Below, piece by piece: positions 1-7,082 of a DNA stretch of 14,502 bases. Every line of letters starts with the position of its first letter. Position 1 is the stretch's first letter. The DNA comes from Solirubrobacteraceae bacterium (GTDB taxonomy: Bacteria > Actinomycetota > Thermoleophilia > Solirubrobacterales > Solirubrobacteraceae), in assembly GCA_024710825.1 (NCBI GenBank), contig JANJUA010000051.1, forward strand, positions 1 to 14,502, written 5' to 3'. The notes under the pieces were generated by a model, which saw only the letters and a list, made by a program, of their open reading frames with translations, had not been told where the DNA came from and made no database searches. A program made the translations under genes and the position numbers.

Positions 1-208
1 GCTCGGCGACACGGGCCTGATGGTTCCGGTCGGCGACGCGGAGGCGTTCGCCGAGAGCATCGTGCGCCTGGCGCGCGACCCGGAGGAGCGCCGGCGGCTC
101 GGCGCCGCGGGCCGTGAGCGCGTGCTCGAGCTGTTCACGGCGGACCGCCTCGCGCGCCAGATGGACGCGGTCTACGCCGAGGTCCTGGCCGAGTCGCTGA
201 CGAGCTGA
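1..208 (+). CDS. Glycosyltransferase family 4 (group 1), C-terminal fragment
   Basis: The reading frame is open from the left edge (codons begin at base 2) and ends at TGA 206-208, so only about the last 68 residues are present. The text GLMVPVGDAEAFAESIVRLA followed by DPEERRRLGAAGRERV is the standard end of the GT-B fold in GT4 enzymes: the loop after the nucleotide-sugar site, a helix that lists 'DP..R..LG..GR', and a final helix with an aromatic-rich tail (LFTADRLARQMDAVYAEV). GT4 enzymes transfer a sugar from a nucleotide donor in the cytoplasm. Substrate cannot be told from this fragment. The neighbouring GT2, GT39-like and methyltransferase genes suggest a surface glycan locus. It converges on the GT2 gene at 299-1249. 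The ATG at base 20 is an internal Met, not the start. Confidence 0.85.
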   Translation, partial: LGDTGLMVPVGDAEAFAESIVRLARDPEERRRLGAAGRERVLELFTADRLARQMDAVYAEVLAESLTS

Positions 209-298
209 CGCCGACCGTCCGCCCGCCAGGGTTCCGTTGGCAGCCCCGCTGTCGCGCAAGGTCGCGGAGGAGACGTGTGGCGGGCCAGGCGGCTCTTC

Positions 299-1249
299 TC
301 AGCCCGCGACCGCGTCGCGGCGCATCCGCAGGCTCGCGACGAAGCCGATCGCGGGCTCGATCGCGTCCTCGGGCGGGCGCGGGCGGGGCGGGACCGCGCG
401 GGCGGCGCGCAGCCCGCGCACGCGGCCGCGGAGGGCGGCGAGGTCGCGGTGCAGGGCGGCGTCGGCGCCCGCCACCACCAGCTCGGTCGCCAGCGCCCGC
501 GGCCCGGTGCGCGAGCGCAGCACGCGGTAGCGGCCGAGGAAGTACGCCCGGGCGAACCCCGCCGCCTCGCGCTGGGCGGCGGAGCGGCGGCCCATCGTCG
601 CCGAGCCGGCGTGGACGCCCACGGCGTCCGGCGCGACCGCCGCCCGCCAGCCCGCCGCGCGCAGGCGCAGCGCCAGCTCCAGGTCCTCGGAGTAGAAGCG
701 CACGCCCTCGTCCAGGCCGCCGACCTGCTCCCACGCCCGGCGCCGGTAGGCGCCGGCGCCCCCGGACGGGCCGGCGAGCCGCGGCGAGGCCCCGCCCGCC
801 TCCGCCGCCGGGCGGCCGTGCAGCCGTGACCAGCCCGCCAGCGTGGCATCCGCCGCGAGGCCGACGCTGTCGATCCGCTCCTCGTCGGCCTGCAGCAGCG
901 TCGCCGCCACCGAGCCGACCGCGGGGTCGGCGAGCGGGGCCGCCACGCGCTCGAGGAAGTCCGGCCGGACGTCCACGTCGTTGTTGAGCAGCACGACGAT
1001 CTCGCCGGCGCCCGCCGCGACGCCCCGGTTGCAGGCGTGCGCGAAGCCCGGGTTGCCGCGGCCCTCGAGCACGTCGACGTCCGGGAACGCCGCGCGCACC
1101 CGCTCGGGGGTGCCGTCCGGCGAGCCGTTGTCGGAGACGATCGTCCGGTGCGCGAGCGTCTGCGCGGCCAGGTGGCGCAGGCAGCGCTCGGTGTGCTCCC
1201 AGCCGCCGTAGGTGGGAACGACGACGTCGACCGTCGCCGCCGTCGTCAC
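299..1249 (-). CDS. GT2 family glycosyltransferase (rhamnosyltransferase-like)
   Basis: 316 residues, GT-A fold. Visible in order: the N-terminal nucleotide-binding strand VDVVVPTYGG (residues 7-16), SDNGSPDGT (39-47), the GNPGFAHACNRG segment (65-76) typical of WbbL-type rhamnosyl/galactofuranosyl transferases, a metal-binding LLNNDVD (DxD, 91-93), and FYSEDLEL (185-192) carrying the acidic catalytic-base region. The enzyme should move a sugar from a nucleotide donor onto a glycan acceptor on the cytoplasmic side of the membrane. The start is GTG at 1249, whose bases overlap the TGA of the FkbM gene (GTGA), so translation is probably coupled. The open frame extends upstream to 1717, but that part is out-of-frame FkbM sequence. 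It is the last gene of the minus operon that starts at 4860. Donor sugar not determinable. Confidence 0.88.
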   Translation of the reverse strand: MTTAATVDVVVPTYGGWEHTERCLRHLAAQTLAHRTIVSDNGSPDGTPERVRAAFPDVDVLEGRGNPGFAHACNRGVAAGAGEIVVLLNNDVDVRPDFLERVAAPLADPAVGSVAATLLQADEERIDSVGLAADATLAGWSRLHGRPAAEAGGASPRLAGPSGGAGAYRRRAWEQVGGLDEGVRFYSEDLELALRLRAAGWRAAVAPDAVGVHAGSATMGRRSAAQREAAGFARAYFLGRYRVLRSRTGPRALATELVVAGADAALHRDLAALRGRVRGLRAARAVPPRPRPPEDAIEPAIGFVASLRMRRDAVAG

Positions 1250-2082
1250 GCCCGCGTGCCCCACACGACGCCGTAGCCCGGGATGTCCTTGGGCGCGTGG
1301 TGGACGGCGTAGCCGGCCGCGGCCACCAGGCGCTGGGCATCGGCCCCCGGGTCCGGCCCGGGGCAGCCCTGCGGGTGGTACTCGACGAAGACGACGCGCG
1401 CGGCCAGCGAGGCGAAGCGCGGGTCGGCCAGCAGCGCCCACTCGCCCCCCTCGACGTCGATCTTCGCGAGGTCGCAGTCGGCCAGGTCGGCGAACGCGTC
1501 GACCGCCTCCACCGAGACGGTGCCGTCGCCGTCTGCGTCGACCACCCGGGAGGTCGAGCCGCGGCCCGCCAGGAAGGTCAGCGTCCCGGGCGCCGTCGCG
1601 GCCGCCGCGCGGCGCACCGTCCAGCGGTCGGCGGCGTCGTTGAGCGCCACGACCCGCTCCAGCACTTCGGCGTTGCCGGGGTCGGGCTCGTAGGCGACGA
1701 GCGTCGCCGCGGGCCACCGGTTCAGCAGCCAGACGCCGAAGAGGCCGATGTTCGCGCCGAGGTCGACGACGCGGGGGGCGTCGAGCGCGTCGAGGATCGC
1801 GGCCGCCGGCTCGGGCAGGTCGTACTCGCCGGCCGAGAAGATCTCGTCGAGGATCATCACGTCGGAGCTGTGGTGGCGGATGACGACCGCCCGGCCGCCC
1901 TCGCGCAGGGTGTAGCGGGCGGCGACGTCGCGCGGGCGCAGCTCGTTGAGCGCGAACCGGCGGGTCTCGCGCACCAGCGTGCCGCGCAGCGCCCCGGTGG
2001 CGCGGATGACGGGCGTCACGGTCGTCAGGCGTCGCACCCCGGGCGCCGTCGCCGCGCGCCGCACCACGTCGAGCCCGGGCAC
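1246..2082 (-). CDS. FkbM family SAM-dependent methyltransferase
   Basis: 278 residues from a GTG start at 2082, five bases after the stop of the upstream methyltransferase. The SAM-binding motif is VVDLGANIG (105-113), followed by the acidic ribose-binding residue in VAYEPDP (E132), and the family-typical AKIDVEGGEW (206-215) and VFVEYHP (231-237). FkbM enzymes O-methylate hydroxyls of sugars or polyketides; in a glycosyltransferase operon a sugar O-methyltransferase is the likely role. Residues before about 40 match no motif I know, so the exact start is less certain than the rest; a GTG pair at codons 6-7 is an alternative. The frame is open to 2601, but that region is coding in another frame for the upstream gene. 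The stop overlaps the GT2 start by four bases. Confidence 0.85.
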   Translation of the reverse strand: MPGLDVVRRAATAPGVRRLTTVTPVIRATGALRGTLVRETRRFALNELRPRDVAARYTLREGGRAVVIRHHSSDVMILDEIFSAGEYDLPEPAAAILDALDAPRVVDLGANIGLFGVWLLNRWPAATLVAYEPDPGNAEVLERVVALNDAADRWTVRRAAAATAPGTLTFLAGRGSTSRVVDADGDGTVSVEAVDAFADLADCDLAKIDVEGGEWALLADPRFASLAARVVFVEYHPQGCPGPDPGADAQRLVAAAGYAVHHAPKDIPGYGVVWGTRA

Positions 2083-2087
2083 GCGGC

Positions 2088-2864
2088 TCAGGCCTCGGCC
2101 GGGCGGCGCACGTGGACGATCAGCTGCCGCGCCTGCGGCAGCGCGCGCGGACGCCGCTCGATCCAGCGGTCCGCCCGGTCCGCCGCCCGCATCACCGCGT
2201 TGTCGGCCGGACGGTGGCGGAGCACCAGCGACGACGCGATGCCGATCGGATAGGAGAGGAAGTTGATCGGGATCAGCCGCACGTCGGGGAACGTCGCGCG
2301 CAGCCAGTCGAGGTCGGTCGTGTCGAACGGCCGCTCGTCGGGCGTGTGGGCCGACTTCACGAGCGCGTGGAACGCCTTGGTGATGACGTTGGACCCGAGC
2401 GGCTCCATGAACAGCAGCACCCCGCCGGGCGCCAGGTTCTCGGCGTAGACGCGCTCGAGGAACGGGCGGTAGTCGAGGTGATGCAGGATCGAGCGGCCGA
2501 AGATCAGGTCGTAGGTGCCCTCGAACGGCTCCGTGACGTCGAGGCACGCGTACTCGAGCACCCCGGGCCGCTCGTAGCGCTCCTTCGCGTGCCCGATCCA
2601 CTTCTGCGAGACGTCGACGCCGCGCACCGACCGCGCCCCGAGATCGAGCAGCTCCTTCGACGACTCGCCGCGGCCGCAGCCGATGTCCAGCACCCGCCGG
2701 TCGGCGGCCGCGTCCCGCGCGAGCCGCTCGAAGCGCTGCTCGCCGAGCTCCGTGTTCGGCCCGTGGACGACGTGGATGACGCGCTGGTGCCAGCGCTTGG
2801 AGTTCTCGAAGACGTCGTGCTCGTCGTACGCGATCTGCTCGCGCTGCGCCCGGTCGACCGACAT
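2088..2864 (-). CDS. Class I SAM-dependent methyltransferase
   Basis: 258 residues with a Rossmann-like methyltransferase domain. Motif I is VLDIGCGRGE (58-67), the acidic motif II position is in VRGVDVSQKWI (80-90), and motif post-II/III is YDLIFGRSILHHLD (118-131) followed by LAPGGVLLFMEP (144-155). The C-terminal third holds hydrophobic NFLSYPIGIASSLVL (201-215), which may touch the membrane or a lipid-linked acceptor; this is inference. The ATG at 2864 is preceded at eight bases by TAGACT, a good minus-strand -10 box, so the gene may have its own leaderless transcript besides reading from the GT39-like gene 22 bases upstream. It lies between a membrane glycosyltransferase and an FkbM methyltransferase, so a glycan or polyprenyl-linked sugar substrate is plausible, not shown. 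Confidence 0.87.
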   Translation of the reverse strand: MSVDRAQREQIAYDEHDVFENSKRWHQRVIHVVHGPNTELGEQRFERLARDAAADRRVLDIGCGRGESSKELLDLGARSVRGVDVSQKWIGHAKERYERPGVLEYACLDVTEPFEGTYDLIFGRSILHHLDYRPFLERVYAENLAPGGVLLFMEPLGSNVITKAFHALVKSAHTPDERPFDTTDLDWLRATFPDVRLIPINFLSYPIGIASSLVLRHRPADNAVMRAADRADRWIERRPRALPQARQLIVHVRRPAEA

Positions 2865-2872
2865 GAGGCGCC

Positions 2873-2878
2873 AGTCTA
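2873..2878 (-). promoter_or_regulatory. Candidate internal -10 box before the first methyltransferase
   Basis: TAGACT on the minus strand stands eight bases before ATG 2864, in the 22-base gap after the GT39-like stop codon. The spacing matches the epimerase and acyl-carrier starts in this window and fits a leaderless secondary transcript. No -35 was recognised. Confidence 0.4.
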
Positions 2879-2886
2879 GGGGTGCC

Positions 2887-4860
2887 TCACGCCCCGCCCG
2901 CGTACTTGCCCGCGTAGACCTTCGGGGTGCGCGTCGGGCAGTAGAGGTCGTCGGCGTACTCCAGCGGGCCGCGCGTTCCGGGGCCGCGGAACCAGACGCC
3001 GTGGCCGTCGGTGAGCCGCACGCAGGGCTCCGGCGAGTCGGGGACGATCGGCCGTCGCAGCACGACGAACGCGTCCTCGCCCGCCTGTGCCGGGTCGCCG
3101 ACGAGCAGCTCCAGCCCCGCGCTCTCGGCCAGCTCGCGCAGCCCCGCGGTCCCGCCGAACGTCGGCCCGATCGCGAGCGTGTCCTCGAAGACCACCTCCC
3201 GGCGGCCGTCGCGCCGCGCGGCCTCCAGCGCTCGCCGCAAAGCGCGCCGGTCGCGCGCCTCCTGCGCGGTCGGCTCCGGCAGCGCCTTCCCCGCGAGCGG
3301 CCCGGCGTAGGTCCGCGGCGAGCGCAGCGGGCAGTAGAGGTTCGTCGCGTAGGCCGGCGGGACGAGCTCGGGCCCGCGCGTCACATACAGCCCGCTCCCG
3401 TCGGGCAGGACCGAGCACGGCTCCGGGTCGCCTTGCGCGATCGTCCGCCGCGACAGGAAGACGTCGTCCGGCCCCAGCAGCGAGAGCTGACCGGCGTTCG
3501 GCGCCGGCAGCCCCGCTCCGCGGCCGAGCACCACGAGCCCGCCGCCGTTGAAGAAGCGCTCCTGCGCCGCGAGCGCGTCGTAGGACCAGGCGCGCGCGCC
3601 GTCCTCGCGGGCCCGCTCCAGGATCTTCGCCACGTCGCCGCCGGCCTCGGGCGCGCCGAGCACGTAGCCCGTGTCCGACGCGATCGTCAGCTCGCGCGAG
3701 TGGATCGGGTCGCCGGGGGCGCCCGGCAGCGAGACGCGCACCTCGCCGCCCCAGCCGAACGACGTCGTCGCCACGTTGACGAGCGCGAAGGCGACGATCG
3801 TCCCGCCCGCCAGCTTCCGCGGCCACCCGCGCGGCAGCCGCTGCGTGCCCCAGGCGGCGAGCACCGCCACGTAGACGAGCGTCGGCAGCGAGTAGCGCGG
3901 GTCGTTGTAGGCGACGGCGACCGACAGCACCGCGCCCGCGGCGAGGCCGCCGAGCAGCTCGGGCGCGAGGTCGTCCGGCGACGGTCGGCGCACGAACGCC
4001 ACGAGCGCGCCGACCGCCCCCGCCAGGGCGAGCAGGAAGAACGGCAGGTAGAGCTGGGCGTTGATCGAGCTCCACAGGTACCAGGCGAAGTCCGCCGGGC
4101 TCAGCCGCGCGGGGAACGGCACGTCGCCGTACCAGAGGGGCGTCGCGCCCGTGGTCACCGAGCCCGACAGCGCCCACTGCTGCGGCAGGTGGTAGAGGTA
4201 CCACGGCCCCGCGACGATCGCCGCTCCGGCCGCGAGGGCGAGCATGCCCCGCGTGTTGCGCCAACCCCCGCGCGCGAGCACCACCGCGACGATGCCGACG
4301 ACGAAGAACGGCGCGGTCTGCTTCGTCATCGCGGCCAGCCCCGCCGCGACTCCCGCGCCCAGCGCCCACCACGGCAGCTCCAGTCGCCGCGAGGCCAGCA
4401 GCATCCACACCGACACGGCGACGAGCGCGGCCTCCGGCGCGTCGAGCAGGTAGCCGTGGAAGGCGCTGACGACCATCGGCGTGCCGAGCGCGAACGCCGC
4501 CGCCAGCAGCCCGGTCGCCGTGCCGCCCACGATCCGCCCGGCGCCGAAGCAGCCGAGGGCCAGCAGCGGCACGAAGACGACGTTCTGGGCGAGCACGTAG
4601 CTCGCGGGCGCGATGCCGAGCAGCGCGGTCGCCGCGGCCCCGAATAGGTGCGCGAGCGGCGCGTAGGTGTTCGAGGCGGTGAACCACTCCAGCAGGCGCC
4701 CGTCGCCGAACGCGTCGCGGTACTGGAGCGAGAGCAGCATGTGGGTGCCGGAGTCGAAGTCCGGCACGCGCCCGTCCTGCGTCAGCCACCAGACCGTCAG
4801 CGCGAGGTAGGACACGACGAGCGCCGCCAGGGCGGCCACGGACAGACGACTGCGGCTCAA
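2887..4860 (-). CDS. GT39/PMT-like membrane glycosyltransferase with duplicated C-terminal domain
   Basis: 657 residues. The start is TTG at 4860 with a strong ribosome site (GGAGGA) just upstream. An N-terminal membrane segment (about 7-27) leads into an extracytoplasmic loop with RVPDFDSGTHMLL (31-43), whose Asp pair fits the catalytic loop of GT-C enzymes of the GT39/ArnT type, then YAPLAHLFGA (66-75) and about ten further hydrophobic segments up to residue 365. Family members use polyprenyl-phosphate sugars outside the membrane. The remaining ~290 residues should be extracytoplasmic and contain two copies of one ~115-residue domain (about 408-524 and 539-655), each with a PEPC and an LYCP cysteine at the same spacing. 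It heads an operon with two methyltransferases and a GT2. Acceptor unknown. Confidence 0.85.
   Translation of the reverse strand: MSRSRLSVAALAALVVSYLALTVWWLTQDGRVPDFDSGTHMLLSLQYRDAFGDGRLLEWFTASNTYAPLAHLFGAAATALLGIAPASYVLAQNVVFVPLLALGCFGAGRIVGGTATGLLAAAFALGTPMVVSAFHGYLLDAPEAALVAVSVWMLLASRRLELPWWALGAGVAAGLAAMTKQTAPFFVVGIVAVVLARGGWRNTRGMLALAAGAAIVAGPWYLYHLPQQWALSGSVTTGATPLWYGDVPFPARLSPADFAWYLWSSINAQLYLPFFLLALAGAVGALVAFVRRPSPDDLAPELLGGLAAGAVLSVAVAYNDPRYSLPTLVYVAVLAAWGTQRLPRGWPRKLAGGTIVAFALVNVATTSFGWGGEVRVSLPGAPGDPIHSRELTIASDTGYVLGAPEAGGDVAKILERAREDGARAWSYDALAAQERFFNGGGLVVLGRGAGLPAPNAGQLSLLGPDDVFLSRRTIAQGDPEPCSVLPDGSGLYVTRGPELVPPAYATNLYCPLRSPRTYAGPLAGKALPEPTAQEARDRRALRRALEAARRDGRREVVFEDTLAIGPTFGGTAGLRELAESAGLELLVGDPAQAGEDAFVVLRRPIVPDSPEPCVRLTDGHGVWFRGPGTRGPLEYADDLYCPTRTPKVYAGKYAGGA
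2896..3477 (-). repeat. Tandem domain duplication inside the GT39-like protein
   Basis: Within the membrane glycosyltransferase, residues 462-524 and 593-655 align without a gap at an offset of exactly 131 residues (393 bases). In 471-524 against 602-655 I count 25 identities out of 54, including both cysteines (C482/C613 and C510/C641), the PEPC and DG.G turns, and the endings Y-A-x-x-L-Y-C-P-x-R-x-P-x-x-Y-A-G. Similarity reaches further upstream, to about 408 and 539 (LE.AR.DG.R), with a small slip. The two cysteines per copy probably form a disulfide outside the membrane. This is a protein-level repeat; the DNA copies have diverged. Confidence 0.8.
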
Positions 4861-4864
4861 CGTT

Positions 4865-4870
4865 TCCTCC
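4865..4870 (-). promoter_or_regulatory. Ribosome binding site deciding a TTG start
   Basis: GGAGGA on the minus strand sits four bases (AACG) before TTG 4860. It is the clearest Shine-Dalgarno sequence in the window and is the reason for choosing the rare TTG start, which also begins the protein just before its first membrane segment. Confidence 0.7.
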
Positions 4871-4882
4871 GCAAGGGCCGGG

Positions 4883-4888
4883 ATGGTA
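4883..4888 (-). promoter_or_regulatory. Candidate -10 box for the GT39-like operon
   Basis: On the minus strand TACCAT fits the TANNNT pattern and lies 22 bases before the TTG start. A start site about seven bases downstream would leave a leader of roughly 15 bases that still includes the GGAGGA ribosome site at 4865-4870. No convincing -35 element was seen. The shared 60-base gap with the divergent gene supports a promoter here. Confidence 0.4.
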
Positions 4889-4903
4889 TCCGCAGCCGCG
4901 GCC

Positions 4904-4909
4904 TATGCT
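4904..4909 (+). promoter_or_regulatory. Candidate -10 box for the DUF2142-like gene
   Basis: TATGCT lies 11 bases before ATG 4921. With a normal -10 to start-site distance the transcript would begin within a few bases of the ATG, giving a leaderless or nearly leaderless message. No ribosome site precedes the ATG, which agrees. No clear -35 was found. Confidence 0.4.
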
Positions 4910-4920
4910 GCGCAGCGCCG

Positions 4921-6339
4921 ATGCGCCGTCTTCGCGTCCCGATCCCGCTGCTCGCGGTGCTGGCCGTGGTGATCGTCGAGGGCCTCGCCTGGTCGATCGC
5001 CGTGCCCGCGCTGCAGGGCCCCGACGAGGGCGACCACTTCGCCTACGTGCAGCGGATCGTCGACGCCGACGACATACCGTGGCTGCGCGGCAGCGACCTC
5101 GGCTACCTGCGCGGCAATCCCCTCGGCGTCTCGGAGGAGCAGAGCACCGCGTGGGTGTGGGCGGGCCTCGAGCCGCTGCGCGGCAACCGGGCCGCCCGGC
5201 CGCTGTGGACGCCGTCGGACGAGCGCATCTGGCGGGAGGCGGACGCCGAGCTCGGCCCGGACGCGCGCAGCTCGGGCATCGGCGTCCCGGCGATGCGCAA
5301 CCCGCCTCTGTACTACCTCGTCGCGGCCGGGCCCTACGCGGCGGCGGGCGGCGACTTCTTCGATCGCCTCTTCGCCGTCCGGGCGTGGAACATCGTGCTG
5401 CTGGCCGCCACGGTGCTGCTGACCTGGCTGCTCGCGGGCGAGCTGTTCGCCCGCCGCCGGGCGGCGCAGACCGTCGCCGCCTCGGTCGTCGCGCTCCAGC
5501 CGGTCCTCCTGGACACGATGACGCGGGTGACGCCGGACGGGCTGCTCGTGCCGCTGAGCGCCGCCGCGCTGTACCTCATGGCGGTGATCGTGCGGCGCGG
5601 GCCGGCGCTCTGGCCCACGCTGGCGCTCCTCGCGACGGTGCTCGCCGCCGCGTTCACCCACGGGCGGGGCCTCGGGCTCGTGGCGCCCGCGCTCCTGGCC
5701 ATCGCGGTCGCGTCGGCGCGGCAACGGGGCATCCGCCTGCCCCCGGCCGCGGTGGCCGGCGTCGGCCTGCTCGCGCTCGCGGCGTTCACCGCGTTCGCGG
5801 CGCGGCTGCGCCTCGGCGAGGTCGCAGACTTCCTCGCCTACGTGTGGCGCTTCTACCTGCCGGGCCTGCCCGGGATGCCCGAGAGCATCGGATCGCCCTG
5901 GGGCGTGGAGCAGGTCTACCTGGACCGCTTCTTCGGCACCTTCGTCCAGTTCGAGGTCCACTTCCCGCAGGACCTCCTGGGCGCGCTGCGCGTCGCGCTG
6001 CTCGGCGGCCTCGTGCTGCTGGCCGTGGCCGCCTGGCGGCACCGCCGGTTGCTCGCGGCCCGCCGGGAGCTGGTGCTCGTCCTGATCGCCGCGTTCCTGC
6101 TCCAGATCCTCGCGCTGCACGTCGGCGCGTTCCGCAGCCTCGTCGTCAACCCCGCCGATCCGGTCTTCACCGGCCGCTACCTGCTGCCGCTCGTGCCGCT
6201 CTTCGGGCTCGGCGTCGCGGCGGCGCTGACGGCGCTGCCCGGGCGCGTGCGGACGGGCGCCACGGGCGCCGTGCTGGCGACGGGCGCGCTGCTCCAGCTC
6301 AGCGCGTTCGGGCTCGTCGTCTCGCGCTTCTACGCCTGA
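4921..6339 (+). CDS. DUF2142/GT-C-like polytopic membrane protein
   Basis: 472 residues with about ten hydrophobic segments. After the first membrane helix (about 7-30) comes GPDEGDHFAYVQ (33-44), which closely matches the 'PDE..HF.Y' signature of DUF2142 proteins and the acidic first loop of GT-C glycosyltransferases; further on is the MRNPPLYYLVAAG stretch (125-137), another hallmark of these families. Late motif FTGRYLLPLVPLFGLG precedes the last helices. DUF2142 members occur in polysaccharide loci and are thought to act as sugar transferases using lipid-linked donors; no activity is shown here. It is divergent from the GT39-like gene (60 bases apart) and its stop overlaps that of the opposing methyltransferase by ten bases. 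ATG 4921 was chosen because upstream frame lacks membrane character and overlaps the divergent promoter. Confidence 0.8.
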   Translation: MRRLRVPIPLLAVLAVVIVEGLAWSIAVPALQGPDEGDHFAYVQRIVDADDIPWLRGSDLGYLRGNPLGVSEEQSTAWVWAGLEPLRGNRAARPLWTPSDERIWREADAELGPDARSSGIGVPAMRNPPLYYLVAAGPYAAAGGDFFDRLFAVRAWNIVLLAATVLLTWLLAGELFARRRAAQTVAASVVALQPVLLDTMTRVTPDGLLVPLSAAALYLMAVIVRRGPALWPTLALLATVLAAAFTHGRGLGLVAPALLAIAVASARQRGIRLPPAAVAGVGLLALAAFTAFAARLRLGEVADFLAYVWRFYLPGLPGMPESIGSPWGVEQVYLDRFFGTFVQFEVHFPQDLLGALRVALLGGLVLLAVAAWRHRRLLAARRELVLVLIAAFLLQILALHVGAFRSLVVNPADPVFTGRYLLPLVPLFGLGVAAALTALPGRVRTGATGAVLATGALLQLSAFGLVVSRFYA

Positions 6340-7082
6340 GCGCGCACGCCGACCACGCGCTTGGCGGTCGAGAACACGGCCTGCTCGGCGAAGTGGCGCT
6401 CGGCGGCGGCGCGGAAGCGGTCCTCGAGCGAGGGGTCGTAGAGGTTGTAGGAGGACCAGTAGCCGACGAGCGCGTCGGCGGAGTCGAAGCGCAGCTCGTT
6501 GGTGAACTCGTGGCGCTCGACCTGCGCGAAGCGGGTGCGGCACAGCTCCGGGCCGGTCTCCTCCATGAAGGTCGAGGCGGGGGTGGGGCCGGGCATATCC
6601 ATGTCCGCCAGGTCCCAGTGGAAGCGACGCAGCTCCGCGTTGTTCTCGTAGGACGGACCGCAGAAGACGAACACGCCGCCGGGCTCGAGCAGCTCGCGCA
6701 CCCGGGCCACGACGCGCTCGGAGTCCACGGCGTAGTAGAGCGCGTAGCAGCTGATCGCCCGCTCGAAGCGCGCGTCGCAGGAGCGGACGGCGAGGTCGTC
6801 GAAGCGCCCGGCGAGCGTCGTCACGTTGCCCGGCGCGGACGCGGCCAGGGCGCCGAGCGACTCCTCGCTGGCGTCGACGGCGAGCACCGAGCGCACGTCG
6901 GGCGCGAGGCGCAGGGTCTGCTGGCCGGTGCCGGCGCCGACGTCGAGCACGCGGTCGTCGGGGCCGGCGCCGAGCAGCCCCAGCGCCCAGCCGGTGAAGT
7001 CGCCGCCGGCGTACTTCGCGTGGGCGTCGATGCGCGCCGTCAGGGCGGCGGAGTCGGTGTCGAAGCGGCCGATCCGGCTCAT
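6330..7082 (-). CDS. Class I SAM-dependent methyltransferase
   Basis: 250 residues. Motif I is VLDVGAGTGQ (45-54), the acidic residue of motif II is in VLAVDASEES (66-75), and ISCYALYYAVDSERVV (110-125) with LLEPGGVFVFCGPSYEN (131-147) form motifs post-II and III. The YYAVD region is where UbiE/arsenite-type enzymes show LHH, so the acceptor pocket may differ. It begins with ATG 7082, sharing ATGA with the stop of the upstream CE4-like gene, and is the last of four coupled minus-strand genes. Together with an epimerase and two deacetylase-type proteins, methylation of a sugar is likely. Its stop overlaps the stop of the opposing membrane-protein gene by ten bases, leaving no room for a terminator between them. 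Confidence 0.87.
   Translation of the reverse strand: MSRIGRFDTDSAALTARIDAHAKYAGGDFTGWALGLLGAGPDDRVLDVGAGTGQQTLRLAPDVRSVLAVDASEESLGALAASAPGNVTTLAGRFDDLAVRSCDARFERAISCYALYYAVDSERVVARVRELLEPGGVFVFCGPSYENNAELRRFHWDLADMDMPGPTPASTFMEETGPELCRTRFAQVERHEFTNELRFDSADALVGYWSSYNLYDPSLEDRFRAAAERHFAEQAVFSTAKRVVGVRAQA

Noticed and set aside
260..311. Inverted repeat GGTCGCGG ... CCGCGACC between the two converging glycosyltransferases, a possible terminator
   Set aside because: The loop is 36 bases, there is no T-run and half of it lies inside the GT2 coding region; such GC pairs are frequent here by chance.
2683..4647. 654-residue plus-strand open frame opposite the GT39-like gene
   Set aside because: Its sequence is Arg/Pro/Ala/Gly-rich without any motif, as expected for the reverse of a GC-rich gene, while the minus frame has membrane helices and GT-C motifs.
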